A stretch of DNA of 64,000 nucleotides. Source: Bacillus sp. F19 (lineage in GTDB: Bacteria; Bacillota; Bacilli; Bacillales; Bacillaceae). A program made the translations under genes and the position numbers. Of this stretch, positions 16,114-25,317 are shown piece after piece; the stretch's first letter is position 1; every line of letters begins with the position of its first letter. The notes below the pieces were generated by a model that saw nothing but the letters and a program-made list of their open reading frames with translations, did not search any database and was not told the origin of the DNA. The stretch covers positions 584,001-648,000 of the forward strand of contig CP085710.1 of NCBI GenBank assembly GCA_023823795.1. Reading direction: 5' to 3'.

Positions 16114-16243
16114 CCCTCCAACCAGAGGGCAGACTTACAGACTTGTCGTGTTGAAGTCCCACCCTCGAAATTTTTTAAATTAGATAAAAAAATTTCGGGG
16201 TGGGAATCGAACCCACTAGGACCAGTTTACTGGTGGCGCACCA
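16114..16243 (-). promoter_or_regulatory. Structured leader RNA with tRNA T-arm-like hairpin before the GNAT gene
   Basis: On the complement, 5' to 3': TGGTG-CGC-CACCA (16243-16231) overlaps ACCAG-TAAA-CTGGT (16234-16221). Next is a canonical T-arm GTGGG-TTCGATT-CCCAC (16216-16200). The T-arm's CCCAC also begins a long arm (16204-16186) that pairs with 16176-16158. Last, CCCTC-N6-GAGGG (16129-16114) covers the Shine-Dalgarno of the GNAT gene. Several stems are mutually exclusive, the usual design of an attenuator or riboswitch. No acceptor stem closes, so it is not an ordinary tRNA. Regulation is inferred from structure only. Confidence 0.45.
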
Positions 16244-16414
16244 TTTGCCTTCCCACGCATTTGCATCATTCGGTTTTTAGTAATTATTTTATTACTCTAT
16301 CCTCTCGTATCATACTCGATTTTTTTTCAAAATGAAACTATTTTTTTGTTATTTTTTTATGAATTTAAACACATTTTTTTATGCGGGAAAATGCGTATAT
16401 TTCAAGAGGGGAAT

Positions 16415-17542
16415 TCAGGTTTTTTGAAAGACGATTTTCCCGTTAATCATTGTCAGCTCGGGCTTTGCAAGGTAGTGAAAAGGGTGATGACTCCATAGCA
16501 CTATGTCTGCGTCTTTTCCTATTTCAAGACTCCCTGTCCGGTCATCAATTAACAGGTTTTTGGCAGCAGTAATGGTAATGGCTTCTAGCGCCAATTTTTC
16601 CTCAAAACCTTCTCTTACGGCGATGGATGCCACAACATTTAAGTACTGAATAGGTGTATATGGATGATCTGTTGTAATGGAGACCTCAACGCCGCGGTCT
16701 GCTAATGCCTGATAAGTAAGCCAGCTTTTATTTTTAAGCTCTACTTTAGACTTTCTTGTTAGCGTAGGACCTACGCTAACCTTTATTTTTTTGCCTATAA
16801 ACTCATCTGCAATAAGATGTCCTTCTGTACAATGTTCAATTCTGAAATCAAGATTGAATTCTTCAGCAAATCGGATGGCTGAAAGGATATCATCTGCGCG
16901 GTGAGCATGAATACGTACCGGTATTTCGCGATTAAGCACTTTGCGGATGGAAATCGATCTGAAATCATCTGGTTCTTTGCTGCACTGTGCTTTGTAAAAA
17001 GCCTCTCTGAGCATCCCCATAATACCCATTCTCGTAATGGAATCTTTATTGCCATGACTGTGAATACGTTTGGGATTTTCCCCAAGTGCGATTTTCAAAG
17101 CGGCTGTTTCAACGACGATCATGTCCTTAATATTTACGCCATGTGTTTTAATGACAGATGTTGTGCCTCCGATCACATTTGCACTTCCAGGCATAATATG
17201 AACGGTGGTAATGCCGTACTGAACGGCATCCTTAAAACCTTGATCAAGAGGATGAACCCCGTCAAGAGCGCGAATGTGCGGAGAGAGCACTTCAATGGTT
17301 TCATTGGCATCATTTCCTGCCCATCCTGTACCTTCATCATAAAGGCCAAGATGTGTATGAACATCAATGAAGCCAGGGAACAAAAATTGCTCCTTGCAGT
17401 CGATTATTTTAGTTCCTTCCGGGCATGGCAGCTGTTTGCCGATTGCCATAATTTTACCGCGGGAAACATAGAGATCGGATTGATAAAGTGGTTTTGATGT
17501 AACAGGATAAATTGTTGCATTCCTAAATAAAAAGCTATCCAT
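16415..17542 (-). CDS. Amidohydrolase-superfamily protein
   Basis: 375-residue metal-dependent hydrolase of the imidazolonepropionase-like amidohydrolase group. Metal-ligand motif DVHTHLG near residue 60, PGSANVIGG (near 118), HAHRADD with a metal His near 210, EHCTEGH near 233 and TTDHPYTP with the conserved Asp near 287. The N-terminal small beta domain and C-terminal DADIVLWSHHPFHY are typical of dihydroorotase/allantoinase-like enzymes. The substrate is not identifiable. Start ATG 17542 with AGGAGT upstream. It lies 23 nt downstream of yfhF on the same strand, so the two may be co-transcribed. Confidence 0.82.
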   Translation of the reverse strand: MDSFLFRNATIYPVTSKPLYQSDLYVSRGKIMAIGKQLPCPEGTKIIDCKEQFLFPGFIDVHTHLGLYDEGTGWAGNDANETIEVLSPHIRALDGVHPLDQGFKDAVQYGITTVHIMPGSANVIGGTTSVIKTHGVNIKDMIVVETAALKIALGENPKRIHSHGNKDSITRMGIMGMLREAFYKAQCSKEPDDFRSISIRKVLNREIPVRIHAHRADDILSAIRFAEEFNLDFRIEHCTEGHLIADEFIGKKIKVSVGPTLTRKSKVELKNKSWLTYQALADRGVEVSITTDHPYTPIQYLNVVASIAVREGFEEKLALEAITITAAKNLLIDDRTGSLEIGKDADIVLWSHHPFHYLAKPELTMINGKIVFQKT

Positions 17543-17565
17543 GATAAACTCCTATTCTCGTGTCC

Positions 17566-18468
17566 TTATGAGGATTTTAATATGTCAGATAGAGCTTCTT
17601 TAAGCACTGAATGTGAAAATTGAAAGTTATTTTCCAGTGCGACTTTCGGAATCACCCGCTGTCCTTCAAGAACAAGAATGCTTTTTTCTCCGAGTGCAAG
17701 CTTTAAAGCAAAGCTTGGAGCAGGAATCCAATGAGGACGGTGCAGCACTTTGGCAACCGTTTTTCCGAAATCCTTCATTTGAACAGGATTTGGAGATGCT
17801 GCATTAACAGGACCTTCAATCGATTTTTGAAGAAGCAAAAAGTGAATAAGTTTCACTACATCATTTATATGAATCCAAGACAGCCATTGTGTGCCGGAGC
17901 CAACCGTTCCTCCAGCAAATAATTTATAAGGCAGTATAATAGAAGGAAGAGCGCCTTTCTCTCCTAATATAATACCGAAGCGCGTAATTACAGTCCGCAC
18001 ATCAAGCTCTGATATCCTGGCTGCTTCCTGCTCCCATTTAATAACCGTTTCTGAGAGAAAGTCTGATCCAATCGGATGTGATTCCTCTGTAAATATTTCG
18101 TCTTCCGATGTCCCGTAAATTCCTGCTGCGCTGGCGTTTATCAGCACTTCTGGCTTTGTTTCCAAATTTTCAATGATTCTGTATACTTCACGTGTCGTTT
18201 TAACGCGGCTCTCAACAATCTGTTTTTTAGTTTCTTCTGTCCAGCGGTCATTAATTGATTTTCCTGCAAGGTTAATGAAAGCATTTATTCCATCCAGTTC
18301 GCGTTCCGGAGCTGCATCCTCTGACATCCATTCAACGTATCTAAGCCCGGATTTCTGGCTTTCTTTTTTCGATCTGCTTAATATCAGCACTTCGTTTCCG
18401 TTTTCTAAGAGGTAGTCCGTGAGCTTTTTGCCTACAAAACCGGTTCCGCCAGCAATCGCAATTTTCAT
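17566..18468 (-). CDS. yfhF: TIGR01777-family NAD(P)-binding epimerase-like protein YfhF
   Basis: 300-residue SDR-like protein: Rossmann motif GGTGFVGKKL at the N-terminus, INLAGKSI near 85, ITRFGIILG near 165 and GSGTQWLSWIHINDV near 200, all characteristic of the SulA-related/TIGR01777 family. The C-terminal DUF1731-like end (WIPAPSFALKLALGEKSILVLEGQRV, here in part) is complete. The biochemical role is unknown. ATG 18468 follows AAGGAGTG. Divergent from recX, the same arrangement as yfhF/yfhG in B. subtilis. Confidence 0.87.
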   Translation of the reverse strand: MKIAIAGGTGFVGKKLTDYLLENGNEVLILSRSKKESQKSGLRYVEWMSEDAAPERELDGINAFINLAGKSINDRWTEETKKQIVESRVKTTREVYRIIENLETKPEVLINASAAGIYGTSEDEIFTEESHPIGSDFLSETVIKWEQEAARISELDVRTVITRFGIILGEKGALPSIILPYKLFAGGTVGSGTQWLSWIHINDVVKLIHFLLLQKSIEGPVNAASPNPVQMKDFGKTVAKVLHRPHWIPAPSFALKLALGEKSILVLEGQRVIPKVALENNFQFSHSVLKEALSDILKSS

Positions 18469-18629
18469 CGTATCACTCCTTGTTATTCTCTATCCTTATA
18501 TTTCATCAATCATACCCCGATAATCCTTCTTAATATGCTGAGAAAGATAAGTCTCTTCAAATTGTGTCCCAGCGCTTACATTAAGCCGTCTGAAAGCGAA
18601 ATATGATAAGATGAAGGAGAGGTGTCAAT

Positions 18630-19439
18630 ATGCCAATAATAACGAAAATTACGGTTCAAAAAAGCAGTGAAGAGCGTTTTAATGTCTTTTTGAATGAGGG
18701 CAGCGGCGAAAAATTCGCATTCAGTGTCGATCAGAATGTCCTTTTAAAATTCGGTCTTAGAAAAGGTCTTGAACTGGACGAGATGGAAATCCTGGAAATT
18801 CAATATGGAGATTCAGTGAAAAAAGCGTTCAATAAAGCCATTGAATATTTAGGATTCCGAATGCGCTCTGAAAAAGAAGTAGCGGACATGCTGCTGAAAA
18901 AAGAGTATGAAGAAGCCGTTGTTTCTGAAGTGATGCACCAGCTGCGCCACTATGAGTATGTAAACGATGAAGAGTTTGCAGATGCATATATCCGCACGCA
19001 CTGGAAAACCGGCGGAAAAGGTCCTGGTGTAATGAAGCAGGAGCTTTCATTAAAAGGCATCAGCAAGGACATTGCCGAAAAAGCTCTTTTGCAGTATTCA
19101 AAAGAAGATCAAGTGGAACAAGCGATGGTCCACGCCGAAAAGGTCGTTCGGAAAGAAACGAAGATCTCAACTGTAAAGATTAAGCAAAAAGTGGAACAGA
19201 CACTTATGAGAAAAGGCTTCAGCTATGATGTCATCTCTATTGTAAAAGAAGAATTAATGTATGAAAATAATGATGATGAAGAGTGGAATTCCCTTGTTCT
19301 TCAGGCAGAAAAACTGAAAAGGAAGTATGCCAAAGGAGCACAGGCTCAATATAAAATGAAAATGAAGCAGGCTTTATACAGAAAGGGTTTCTCAATTGAA
19401 AACATCGACCGTTATTTAAACGAAGAAGAGCAGGATTGA
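18630..19439 (+). CDS. recX: Recombination regulator RecX (YfhG)
   Basis: 269-residue RecA modulator, close to the ~264 residues of B. subtilis RecX. RecX three-helix repeats are visible: AIEYLGFRMRSEKEVADML, then YVNDEEFADAYI and the GPGVMKQELSLKGIS segment, then a third set near the C-terminus (KMKQALYRKGFSIENIDRYL). Charged and helical throughout; no membrane segment. ATG 18630 has AGGAGAGGTG upstream. It meets the convergent SDR gene with only 4 nt between them. Confidence 0.92.
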   Translation: MPIITKITVQKSSEERFNVFLNEGSGEKFAFSVDQNVLLKFGLRKGLELDEMEILEIQYGDSVKKAFNKAIEYLGFRMRSEKEVADMLLKKEYEEAVVSEVMHQLRHYEYVNDEEFADAYIRTHWKTGGKGPGVMKQELSLKGISKDIAEKALLQYSKEDQVEQAMVHAEKVVRKETKISTVKIKQKVEQTLMRKGFSYDVISIVKEELMYENNDDEEWNSLVLQAEKLKRKYAKGAQAQYKMKMKQALYRKGFSIENIDRYLNEEEQD

Positions 19440-19443
19440 TATC

Positions 19444-20115
19444 CTACTCTACAATGATTTCTGTTCTGCCGTCATCAAGACGATAAATCTTTTCTGCAAT
19501 AACTGCCGGTGATTTAAGACGGGTTTTATCTTTAATGTGTTCATTATTGTCCCAAAAGGGTGTATCCATGCCGCCCATATAAGCTCCGGCAATCGTAATG
19601 TCCGTTCCGTCCAGCTCTTTTACAAGACTTTCTGTAAAACCCCTGACGGCGAACTTCGATGCAACGTACACACTTTCGTTTACCTTGCCCCGCAGTCCGG
19701 CGGTAGAGATAATATTTAGAATTTTACCTGTACCTTTTTTCGTGAATTCTTTTATAAAAGCCTGGGTTAAAAAAATAGTGCCTTTTACATTTGTATCCAG
19801 CATTTCACTGATTTCTTCAGCTGATAATAAAGTGACGGGCCCGAAGTGGCCTACTCCCGCATTGTTAATGAGTGCAGCTGCATCGTGCTTGGTGAACAAC
19901 GATGTGCATAAGGATTGCACTTCATCATGATTTTGGATATTCACGGTATATGTAAAGACTTTAAGCTCTCGGCTTTGCTGCAGAATGTCTTTCGTTTGCT
20001 GAAGACGTTCTTGATTTCTCCCGATTAAAATGATTTCATTAAAATCTTTGCTGTATTGCAGAGCGAGTGCTCGCCCAAGCCCTGAACCGGCGCCTGTAAT
20101 AACTATAGCTGACAT
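19444..20115 (-). CDS. Short-chain dehydrogenase/reductase
   Basis: 223-residue classical SDR. Cofactor motif TGAGSGLGRAL at the N-terminus, NNAGVGHFG near 88, catalytic Ser in NIISTAGLRG and catalytic YVASK near 150. It is slightly shorter than most SDRs, lacking part of the C-terminal substrate loop. An Arg-rich stretch after beta-2 (GRNQERL) suggests NADP. The substrate is unknown. Start ATG 20115 with AAGGAGTG upstream. B. subtilis lacks this gene between recX and yfhH, so it is a lineage-specific insertion in the syntenic block. Confidence 0.85.
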   Translation of the reverse strand: MSAIVITGAGSGLGRALALQYSKDFNEIILIGRNQERLQQTKDILQQSRELKVFTYTVNIQNHDEVQSLCTSLFTKHDAAALINNAGVGHFGPVTLLSAEEISEMLDTNVKGTIFLTQAFIKEFTKKGTGKILNIISTAGLRGKVNESVYVASKFAVRGFTESLVKELDGTDITIAGAYMGGMDTPFWDNNEHIKDKTRLKSPAVIAEKIYRLDDGRTEIIVE

Positions 20116-20184
20116 TGGCTCACTCCTTCTAATTATTACTTATATTCTATACTTATTTTTACGAAATGTGAAAGGATGATCATT

Positions 20185-20523
20185 TTGCAGACAAAACGAT
20201 ACAGTACTCTGACTGAATATGAGCTAAAAACAGAAATCGCCCAGCTGCGTGAAAAAGCGCGTAAAGCGGAACAATTGGGAATGATTAATGAGTTTGCTGT
20301 TTTAGATCGTAAAATGACAATGGCGCAAGCCTATTTACTGAATCCGGACAGCTTCTTGCCTGGAGAGGTTTATGAAATAGAAGGGGCACCCGGAACGTTT
20401 TTCAAAATCTCCTATATGAATGGTGTCTTTGCCTGGGGCTATCGTCTGGAAAGCCCAAGTGATGAAGAGGGTATTCCGATTTCAATGCTCGGTGAGAAAA
20501 AGGATGAAAACGAACCACACTGA
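20185..20523 (+). CDS. yfhH: YfhH-family protein (DUF1811)
   Basis: 112-residue cytoplasmic protein. Helical N-terminus (YSTLTEYELKTEIAQLREKARKAEQ) and small beta domain (SFLPGEVYEIEGAPGTFFKISYM) match YfhH, function unknown. A TTG at 20185 is 6 nt after AAAGGATG and gives the N-terminus MQTKRYSTLT that fits the family; the ATG at 20176 is part of the ribosome binding site, so TTG is chosen. Downstream of recX as in B. subtilis, apart from the inserted SDR gene. Confidence 0.82.
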   Translation: MQTKRYSTLTEYELKTEIAQLREKARKAEQLGMINEFAVLDRKMTMAQAYLLNPDSFLPGEVYEIEGAPGTFFKISYMNGVFAWGYRLESPSDEEGIPISMLGEKKDENEPH

Positions 20524-20561
20524 ATACTTTCATTCAGCATGATTCGTTATTCTTTAAAAAT

Positions 20562-20720
20562 CTATGATCTTTTTCTTGTTTGTGCTTCTAAAATAATTAA
20601 GTCCTGGGTCAGCTGTGTCTGTCCATTTACCTGAGAATGTGCATGCTTAGGATTAGCCCAGGGCTGCTGAAACGGATTTTCATATCTGTTGTTATAGAAC
20701 TTCTTATGGTTTGAACCCAT
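20562..20720 (-). CDS. YpzG-like small protein
   Basis: A 52-residue frame on the complement: MGSNHKKFYNNRYENPFQQP, then WANPKHAHSQVNGQTQ and DLIILEAQTRKRS. The NPKHAxxQVNG core is that of the YpzG family of short Bacillus proteins, often spore-associated. The ribosome binding site GGAGGTG is 6 nt from the ATG at 20720. It follows sspK on the same strand, so expression in the forespore is plausible but not shown. Confidence 0.75.
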   Translation of the reverse strand: MGSNHKKFYNNRYENPFQQPWANPKHAHSQVNGQTQLTQDLIILEAQTRKRS

Positions 20721-20750
20721 TATAAGCACCTCCGCAAAATTTGTGCAAAA

Positions 20751-20915
20751 TCAAGAACCAATATCATTGCGTTCGCCTGAAGCTCTCATTCTTTCCTGCG
20801 GGTTAGTGTTGATTGTACCATTCGCTCTTTTTGAAGCGAAGTCATCTTTTGCTCTTGGTTCTCCCTCAAACTTGTTGCTGGATTGAATCGGAAAGTCTTT
20901 TGCTTTATTCCGCAT
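20751..20915 (-). CDS. sspK: Small acid-soluble spore protein K
   Basis: 54-residue minor SASP. The sequence [20 protein letters not shown] followed by [16 protein letters not shown] and [12 protein letters not shown] matches SspK along its whole length. The frame is open further upstream, but the ATG at 20915 has GGAGGTC at the proper distance and gives the family N-terminus. Expected to be made in the forespore under sigma-G. A YpzG-like gene follows 30 nt downstream. Confidence 0.9.
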   Translation of the reverse strand: MRNKAKDFPIQSSNKFEGEPRAKDDFASKRANGTINTNPQERMRASGERNDIGS

Positions 20916-21028
20916 GCGTATGACCTCCAATGGGTTTAAAATAGCTTCAATAACTGAAGCGTATTTATAGTATGTGATGCTGCTGCTAAAACTATAAGCA
21001 TGAATCAATGCCCCCGAGGTGATGAAAA

Positions 21029-21295
21029 ATGGAAACATATTATGAACGTTTAACTAAGCTGCTGATGGAAAAAAATCCGTCCTTAAGCTATGAAAAAGCC
21101 CGGACCTGGATTGAACTCCTTTGGGAGGATTTTGAAGCAACCTACGCCAAAGCTGGCGAAAAGTACCGCGGAAAAAATGTAACGGAGAAAATAGTGACGC
21201 AGTGGATTACCAACTACGGTGAGCATTTGCATGAGTTTTTAGCAACAAATCCTAAATACAAGCATTTACTGAATGATGATCATTTGCTGCATTAA
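21029..21295 (+). CDS. yfhJ: YfhJ (WVELL-family) protein
   Basis: 88-residue cytoplasmic protein with the family signature [20 protein letters not shown] near residue 25, helical overall, function unknown. ATG 21029 follows GAGGTG. Synteny matches yfhJ; the csbB and yfhO genes that follow it in B. subtilis are missing here. It ends at a terminator shared with yfhP. Confidence 0.85.
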   Translation: METYYERLTKLLMEKNPSLSYEKARTWIELLWEDFEATYAKAGEKYRGKNVTEKIVTQWITNYGEHLHEFLATNPKYKHLLNDDHLLH

Positions 21296-21297
21296 AA

Positions 21298-21328
21298 AAC
21301 TTGGCTCCGACTGGGGCCAAGTTTTTGT
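21298..21328. terminator. Bidirectional terminator between yfhJ and yfhP
   Basis: AACTTGGC and GCCAAGTT pair, with A-rich and T-rich flanks on both sides, between convergent genes. Confidence 0.88.
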
Positions 21329-21330
21329 AT

Positions 21331-22311
21331 TTATTCGGGAAAAAGATCTAATTTTTTTCTGAGCTTTTCCTCACTGAATATCCAGCCTGTATACGAACTG
21401 ACAATGTTTAAATCCTGATCGAGCTGGACGATGGCAACAAAGGGATAATGCCCTTTGCTCCGGTAGCGCAAGTCGATAAATTTCACCTCGTAATGGTCTG
21501 TGTATTCATCAACCTCCCACCTGTAAACAGGGGAGAAAGATAAGAACGCAGAAATATTTTCATCCCGTTCAGCAGCTTTGATAACATCTGTTTGAGGTAC
21601 GGGAACCCGGTTATATTCATCAAGGATTGTCAGTTCATTATTAAGTGAACGTCCCACGTAGTAATGGTTTTTTGAAATGATCGCGATCCGCAATTTTCTG
21701 AATTTCATCGTTGGGGAAATAATGATTTTTTCTACATCGCCATATTTCTCATGGATTTTATGAACAATTCTTCTCTTCATAATAAATCTGAGAATGTAGT
21801 ACCCGAATGCAACGATAAAGACTGTTAAAAATGTATAGCCTGCAGGTGCTCCAAATATCCAAACCACAATTCCTGCTGTATAAATCAAGAACAAGATAGG
21901 ATCAAAGGTATTGATCATGCCAAGTGCGATCCACTTTTGTGAAAATGGACGAAGTGCCTGGGTTCCGTAAGCATTAAAAATATCAACAAATACATGAAGT
22001 ACAACAGCGACTGAGGTCCATATGGCCAAATGCAGCAAATCAGCTCGCGGGAAGATCCAGTACAAAAGAGCAGTAATCAAAACGGACCAAAGAATTACAG
22101 CAGGTATAGAGTGAGTAATCCCGCGATGATTGCGAATATATTTAGCGTTATTTCTAAACTTTAATACGGTATCAAGATCGGGAGCCTGAGACCCTGCAAT
22201 GGCTCCGATCATAACAGCCTGTGCAGTCACAGGATCTGTGCCTACTGAGGGATCAAGTGTTGCAAGCCCGCCGAGAGCAATACCCATCACAACATGTGTG
22301 CCTGTATCCAC
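21331..22311 (-). CDS. yfhP: YfhP, membrane-bound metal-dependent hydrolase (YdjM/DUF457 family)
   Basis: 326-residue membrane protein. The N-terminal GTHVVMGIALGG and RNHRGITHS (near 80) carry the His residues of the LexA-regulated YdjM-type hydrolase family; four or five hydrophobic helices follow, and a C-terminal soluble domain of about 130 residues. In B. subtilis, YfhP is reported as a negative regulator of the yfhQ/mutY region, an uncertain role. It starts at GTG 22311, 9 nt after AGGAGG; a nearby ATG at 22315 is out of frame. Divergent from mutY. Confidence 0.82.
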   Translation of the reverse strand: MDTGTHVVMGIALGGLATLDPSVGTDPVTAQAVMIGAIAGSQAPDLDTVLKFRNNAKYIRNHRGITHSIPAVILWSVLITALLYWIFPRADLLHLAIWTSVAVVLHVFVDIFNAYGTQALRPFSQKWIALGMINTFDPILFLIYTAGIVVWIFGAPAGYTFLTVFIVAFGYYILRFIMKRRIVHKIHEKYGDVEKIIISPTMKFRKLRIAIISKNHYYVGRSLNNELTILDEYNRVPVPQTDVIKAAERDENISAFLSFSPVYRWEVDEYTDHYEVKFIDLRYRSKGHYPFVAIVQLDQDLNIVSSYTGWIFSEEKLRKKLDLFPE

Positions 22312-22470
22312 TCATTAAAACCTCCTGTCACTATCATATGATGAAATAAGGTTTTCTCATCCCTTTATTTTATAGGATACATTACTGATTATTATAGTTT
22401 TTTGTGAGAAGGCATGCCTGCCTCTTTTTAATTTGCGGCGAATGCTGTATGATTTTTTAGTTGAAATAAG

Positions 22471-22600
22471 AAAAGCGCAATCGCCCGTTTAGCTCCAACA
22501 GAGAGATATGAAATCACCCGAAAAGTCCGGGCTTGACTTTTTGGGGGATTTTGTTGTGGCCGAGGAGTTGGGCGCTGGAGCTAGACATCAAAGCGCAAAA
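22471..22600. repeat. Intergenic hairpin element between yfhP and mutY
   Basis: AAAAGCGCAATCGCCC and TTTAGCTCCAAC at the left face GGGCGCTGGAGCTAGAC at the right, and inside, AAATC-CCC and AAAAGTC pair with GACTTTT and GGG-GATTT. The whole 130 bp folds into nested stems. It resembles short repeated palindromic elements seen between genes in Bacillus; whether it recurs in this genome cannot be seen from one copy. An accidental frame (22508-22705) runs through it and is not supported as a gene. Confidence 0.55.
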
Positions 22601-22688
22601 TTTTTATACTGTCTTAAAACTCAAATGAAAGCCTACCATCTATTTTCCCAAATTTCCTATAAAAATAACATGCGGAGGATATTTAAAT

Positions 22689-23783
22689 ATGCTCGACTCA
22701 ATTGATAAAAATTTACATTCATTGAATATAGACGAATTTAGAAAAGATTTAATTTCGTGGTATTTGCTTGAGAAAAGAGATCTGCCTTGGAGACTTGATC
22801 AGGATCCTTATAAAATATGGGTTTCTGAAATTATGCTTCAGCAGACAAGAGTTGATACAGTTATTCCGTATTTTCTTGCCTTCACAGAAAAGTTCCCGAC
22901 ACTTGAAACCCTGGCTGATGCGGATGAAGAAGATGTTCTGAAAGCGTGGGAGGGACTTGGCTATTATTCAAGAGTACGTAACTTGCATTCGGCTGTTAAA
23001 GAGGTCATGAGCAGCTACGGGGGCATTGTACCTGATACACCTGAGGAGATCAGTAAACTAAAAGGAGTGGGTCCTTATACAAAAGGGGCAATTTTGAGTA
23101 TTGCCTATAACGTGCCGGAGCCGGCAGTAGATGGAAATGTGATGAGAGTGATGTCGCGTATTCTATCTATTTGGGAGGATATCGCAAAGCCGAAAACCCG
23201 CAAGATTTTTGAAAACATTCTATATGAGGTAATCTCAAAGGAACAGCCTTCAGAATTTAATCAGGCATTAATGGAGCTTGGCGCGATTATTTGCACTCCG
23301 ACGTCACCAACATGTCTTATGTGCCCTGTCAGAGAGCATTGCCACGCGTTCCATGAAGGTGTGCAAAGAGAACTCCCTGTCAAAAGCAAGAAGAAAAAGC
23401 CTAAACAAGTCACTATGGCCGCTGCCGTTCTGAAAGATGAAGATGGCCATTATTACATCCATAAACGCAATTCTTCAGGACTTCTCGCTAATTTATGGGA
23501 GTTTCCAAACTGTGAAACATCGATTGACATCGTCTCGCAAAAAGAACAGCTTGTAAATTTCCTGAATGATGAATATGAGACAGATGCTGAGCTTGAACCG
23601 CTTGCAGGCACCATTCAGCATATATTTTCTCATTTAGTCTGGAACATTTCCGTCTATACAGGTCAGCTTAAACCTGGCGGCAGCAGCAGCTATAAAGATC
23701 TTGTAAAAGTGACAGAAACTGAAATGCAGCGATACGCGTTTCCTGTTTCACATCAGAAGATTTATCAGATGTCAATTCAGTGA
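22689..23783 (+). CDS. mutY: A/G-specific adenine glycosylase MutY
   Basis: 364-residue base-excision enzyme removing A opposite 8-oxoguanine. HhH motif [14 protein letters not shown] near residue 118 with catalytic Asp in VDGNVMRV near 140, preceded by the catalytic Glu in [13 protein letters not shown] near 40. The [4Fe-4S] loop C-x6-C-x2-C-x5-C is [17 protein letters not shown] near 198-214. The C-terminal NUDIX-like domain ([18 protein letters not shown]) recognises 8-oxoG. ATG 22689 follows GGAGG. Matches yfhQ in position. Confidence 0.95.
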   Translation: MLDSIDKNLHSLNIDEFRKDLISWYLLEKRDLPWRLDQDPYKIWVSEIMLQQTRVDTVIPYFLAFTEKFPTLETLADADEEDVLKAWEGLGYYSRVRNLHSAVKEVMSSYGGIVPDTPEEISKLKGVGPYTKGAILSIAYNVPEPAVDGNVMRVMSRILSIWEDIAKPKTRKIFENILYEVISKEQPSEFNQALMELGAIICTPTSPTCLMCPVREHCHAFHEGVQRELPVKSKKKKPKQVTMAAAVLKDEDGHYYIHKRNSSGLLANLWEFPNCETSIDIVSQKEQLVNFLNDEYETDAELEPLAGTIQHIFSHLVWNISVYTGQLKPGGSSSYKDLVKVTETEMQRYAFPVSHQKIYQMSIQ

Positions 23784-23883
23784 TTTTGAAATCGTATGAA
23801 CGTGCAGAAAATTGAGTGAGTTTGCAAAAATTCACCCGTGAACAAATAAATTGATATGCATGCTCCATTTAAAAACACACAAA

Positions 23884-23908
23884 ACCGGCCTGATTACGGC
23901 CGATTGGT
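23884..23908 (-). terminator. Possible terminator of yfhS
   Basis: On the complement, CGGCC and GGCCG pair and are followed by GTTTTG just after the yfhS stop. Confidence 0.45.
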
Positions 23909-23909
23909 G

Positions 23910-24134
23910 TTAGTCATAGCTTATTTTTGTCCCGTGTGTGTAATTAGCTTCATTGCGTTTTAAACCGCCCCGTTCTTCAATTTCCTGTATGATATCACGG
24001 TGTATTGTTTGTCCTTCGGCGTTTAAATATAGCATCATTTGCTGAAGTCCATGATGAAAGTAAGCTAATTCATTGTCCTTCCACTCATGAATGGACATCA
24101 TGGATAATTCAGTCATATCACGGCCTGCATACAT
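23910..24134 (-). CDS. yfhS: YfhS-like small protein
   Basis: 74-residue protein, helical (MTELSMMSIHEWKDNELAYF, HHGLQQMMLYLNAEGQTIHR) with a polar C-terminus. Length, start and the position between mutY and fabL match B. subtilis yfhS (74 residues, sporulation-linked, function unknown). An upstream in-frame ATG would add 18 residues, but the ATG at 24134 has GGAGG at proper spacing. Confidence 0.7.
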   Translation of the reverse strand: MYAGRDMTELSMMSIHEWKDNELAYFHHGLQQMMLYLNAEGQTIHRDIIQEIEERGGLKRNEANYTHGTKISYD

Positions 24135-24210
24135 ATGCAATCCTCCTCTACTACTCGCTTGTCCTATTGTTTGATACAATAAAGGCAACTATACGATTAA
24201 CAGCAAATAA

Positions 24211-24975
<765 letters not shown>

Positions 24976-25019
24976 AAAAAAAATTGCACCTCAAAAATCA
25001 AAAAAAAATTTAAAACCTT

Positions 25020-25050
25020 TGGATATTAATTTCACCTTCGGGACATGATA
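25020..25050 (+). promoter_or_regulatory. Sigma-G-like promoter of the gamma SASP gene
   Basis: TGGATA (25020) and CATGATA (25044) are 18 nt apart, close to the sigma-G consensus TGAATA-N17/18-CATACTA, 22 nt before the ATG at 25072. Confidence 0.5.
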
Positions 25051-25071
25051 AATTTCGTGGAGGTGATAATC

Positions 25072-25248
25072 ATGGCAAATCAACAACAACCAAACAAAAC
25101 TCAAGCTGGCACTAACGTACAACAAGTGAGACAACAAAACGCTCAAGCTGCGCAAGGTCAACAACAATTCGGAGCTGAGTTCGCTACCGAAACAGATGCT
25201 CAACAAGTGAAAAAACAAAATCAACAAGCTGAAGCTAAGAAAAGCTAA
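25072..25248 (+). CDS. sspE: Gamma-type small acid-soluble spore protein (short form)
   Basis: 58-residue Gln/Ala/Asn-rich spore storage protein, degraded at germination. It shows QQVRQQNAQAA, GQQQFGAEFATET (the protease-cut-like EFATET) and QQVKKQNQQAEAKKS. B. subtilis SspE has 84 residues with two long repeats; here only about one and a half are present, so it is a short form. The GGAGGTG site precedes ATG 25072. The position between fabL and ygaB matches sspE in B. subtilis. It ends in a terminator. Confidence 0.9.
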   Translation: MANQQQPNKTQAGTNVQQVRQQNAQAAQGQQQFGAEFATETDAQQVKKQNQQAEAKKS

Positions 25249-25273
25249 AACTCTTAATTTAAAAACCGCTTAA

Positions 25274-25312
25274 AAAAAGACACTTCTTCCTTGTGAGAAT
25301 AAGTGTCTTTTC
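25274..25312 (+). terminator. Terminator of sspE
   Basis: AAAAGACACTT and AAGTGTCTTTT pair around a 15-nt loop, with a T-rich tail. Confidence 0.85.
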
Positions 25313-25317
25313 TATTT

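Noticed and set aside
16158-16243. A tRNA gene or T-box riboswitch upstream of the GNAT gene
   Set aside because: No acceptor stem or proper 7-nt anticodon loop is present, and the T-box consensus and specifier loop are not seen; called a tRNA-like leader instead.
22508-22705. 65-residue frame upstream of mutY
   Set aside because: It lies across the hairpin element, has no ribosome binding site and overlaps the mutY start.
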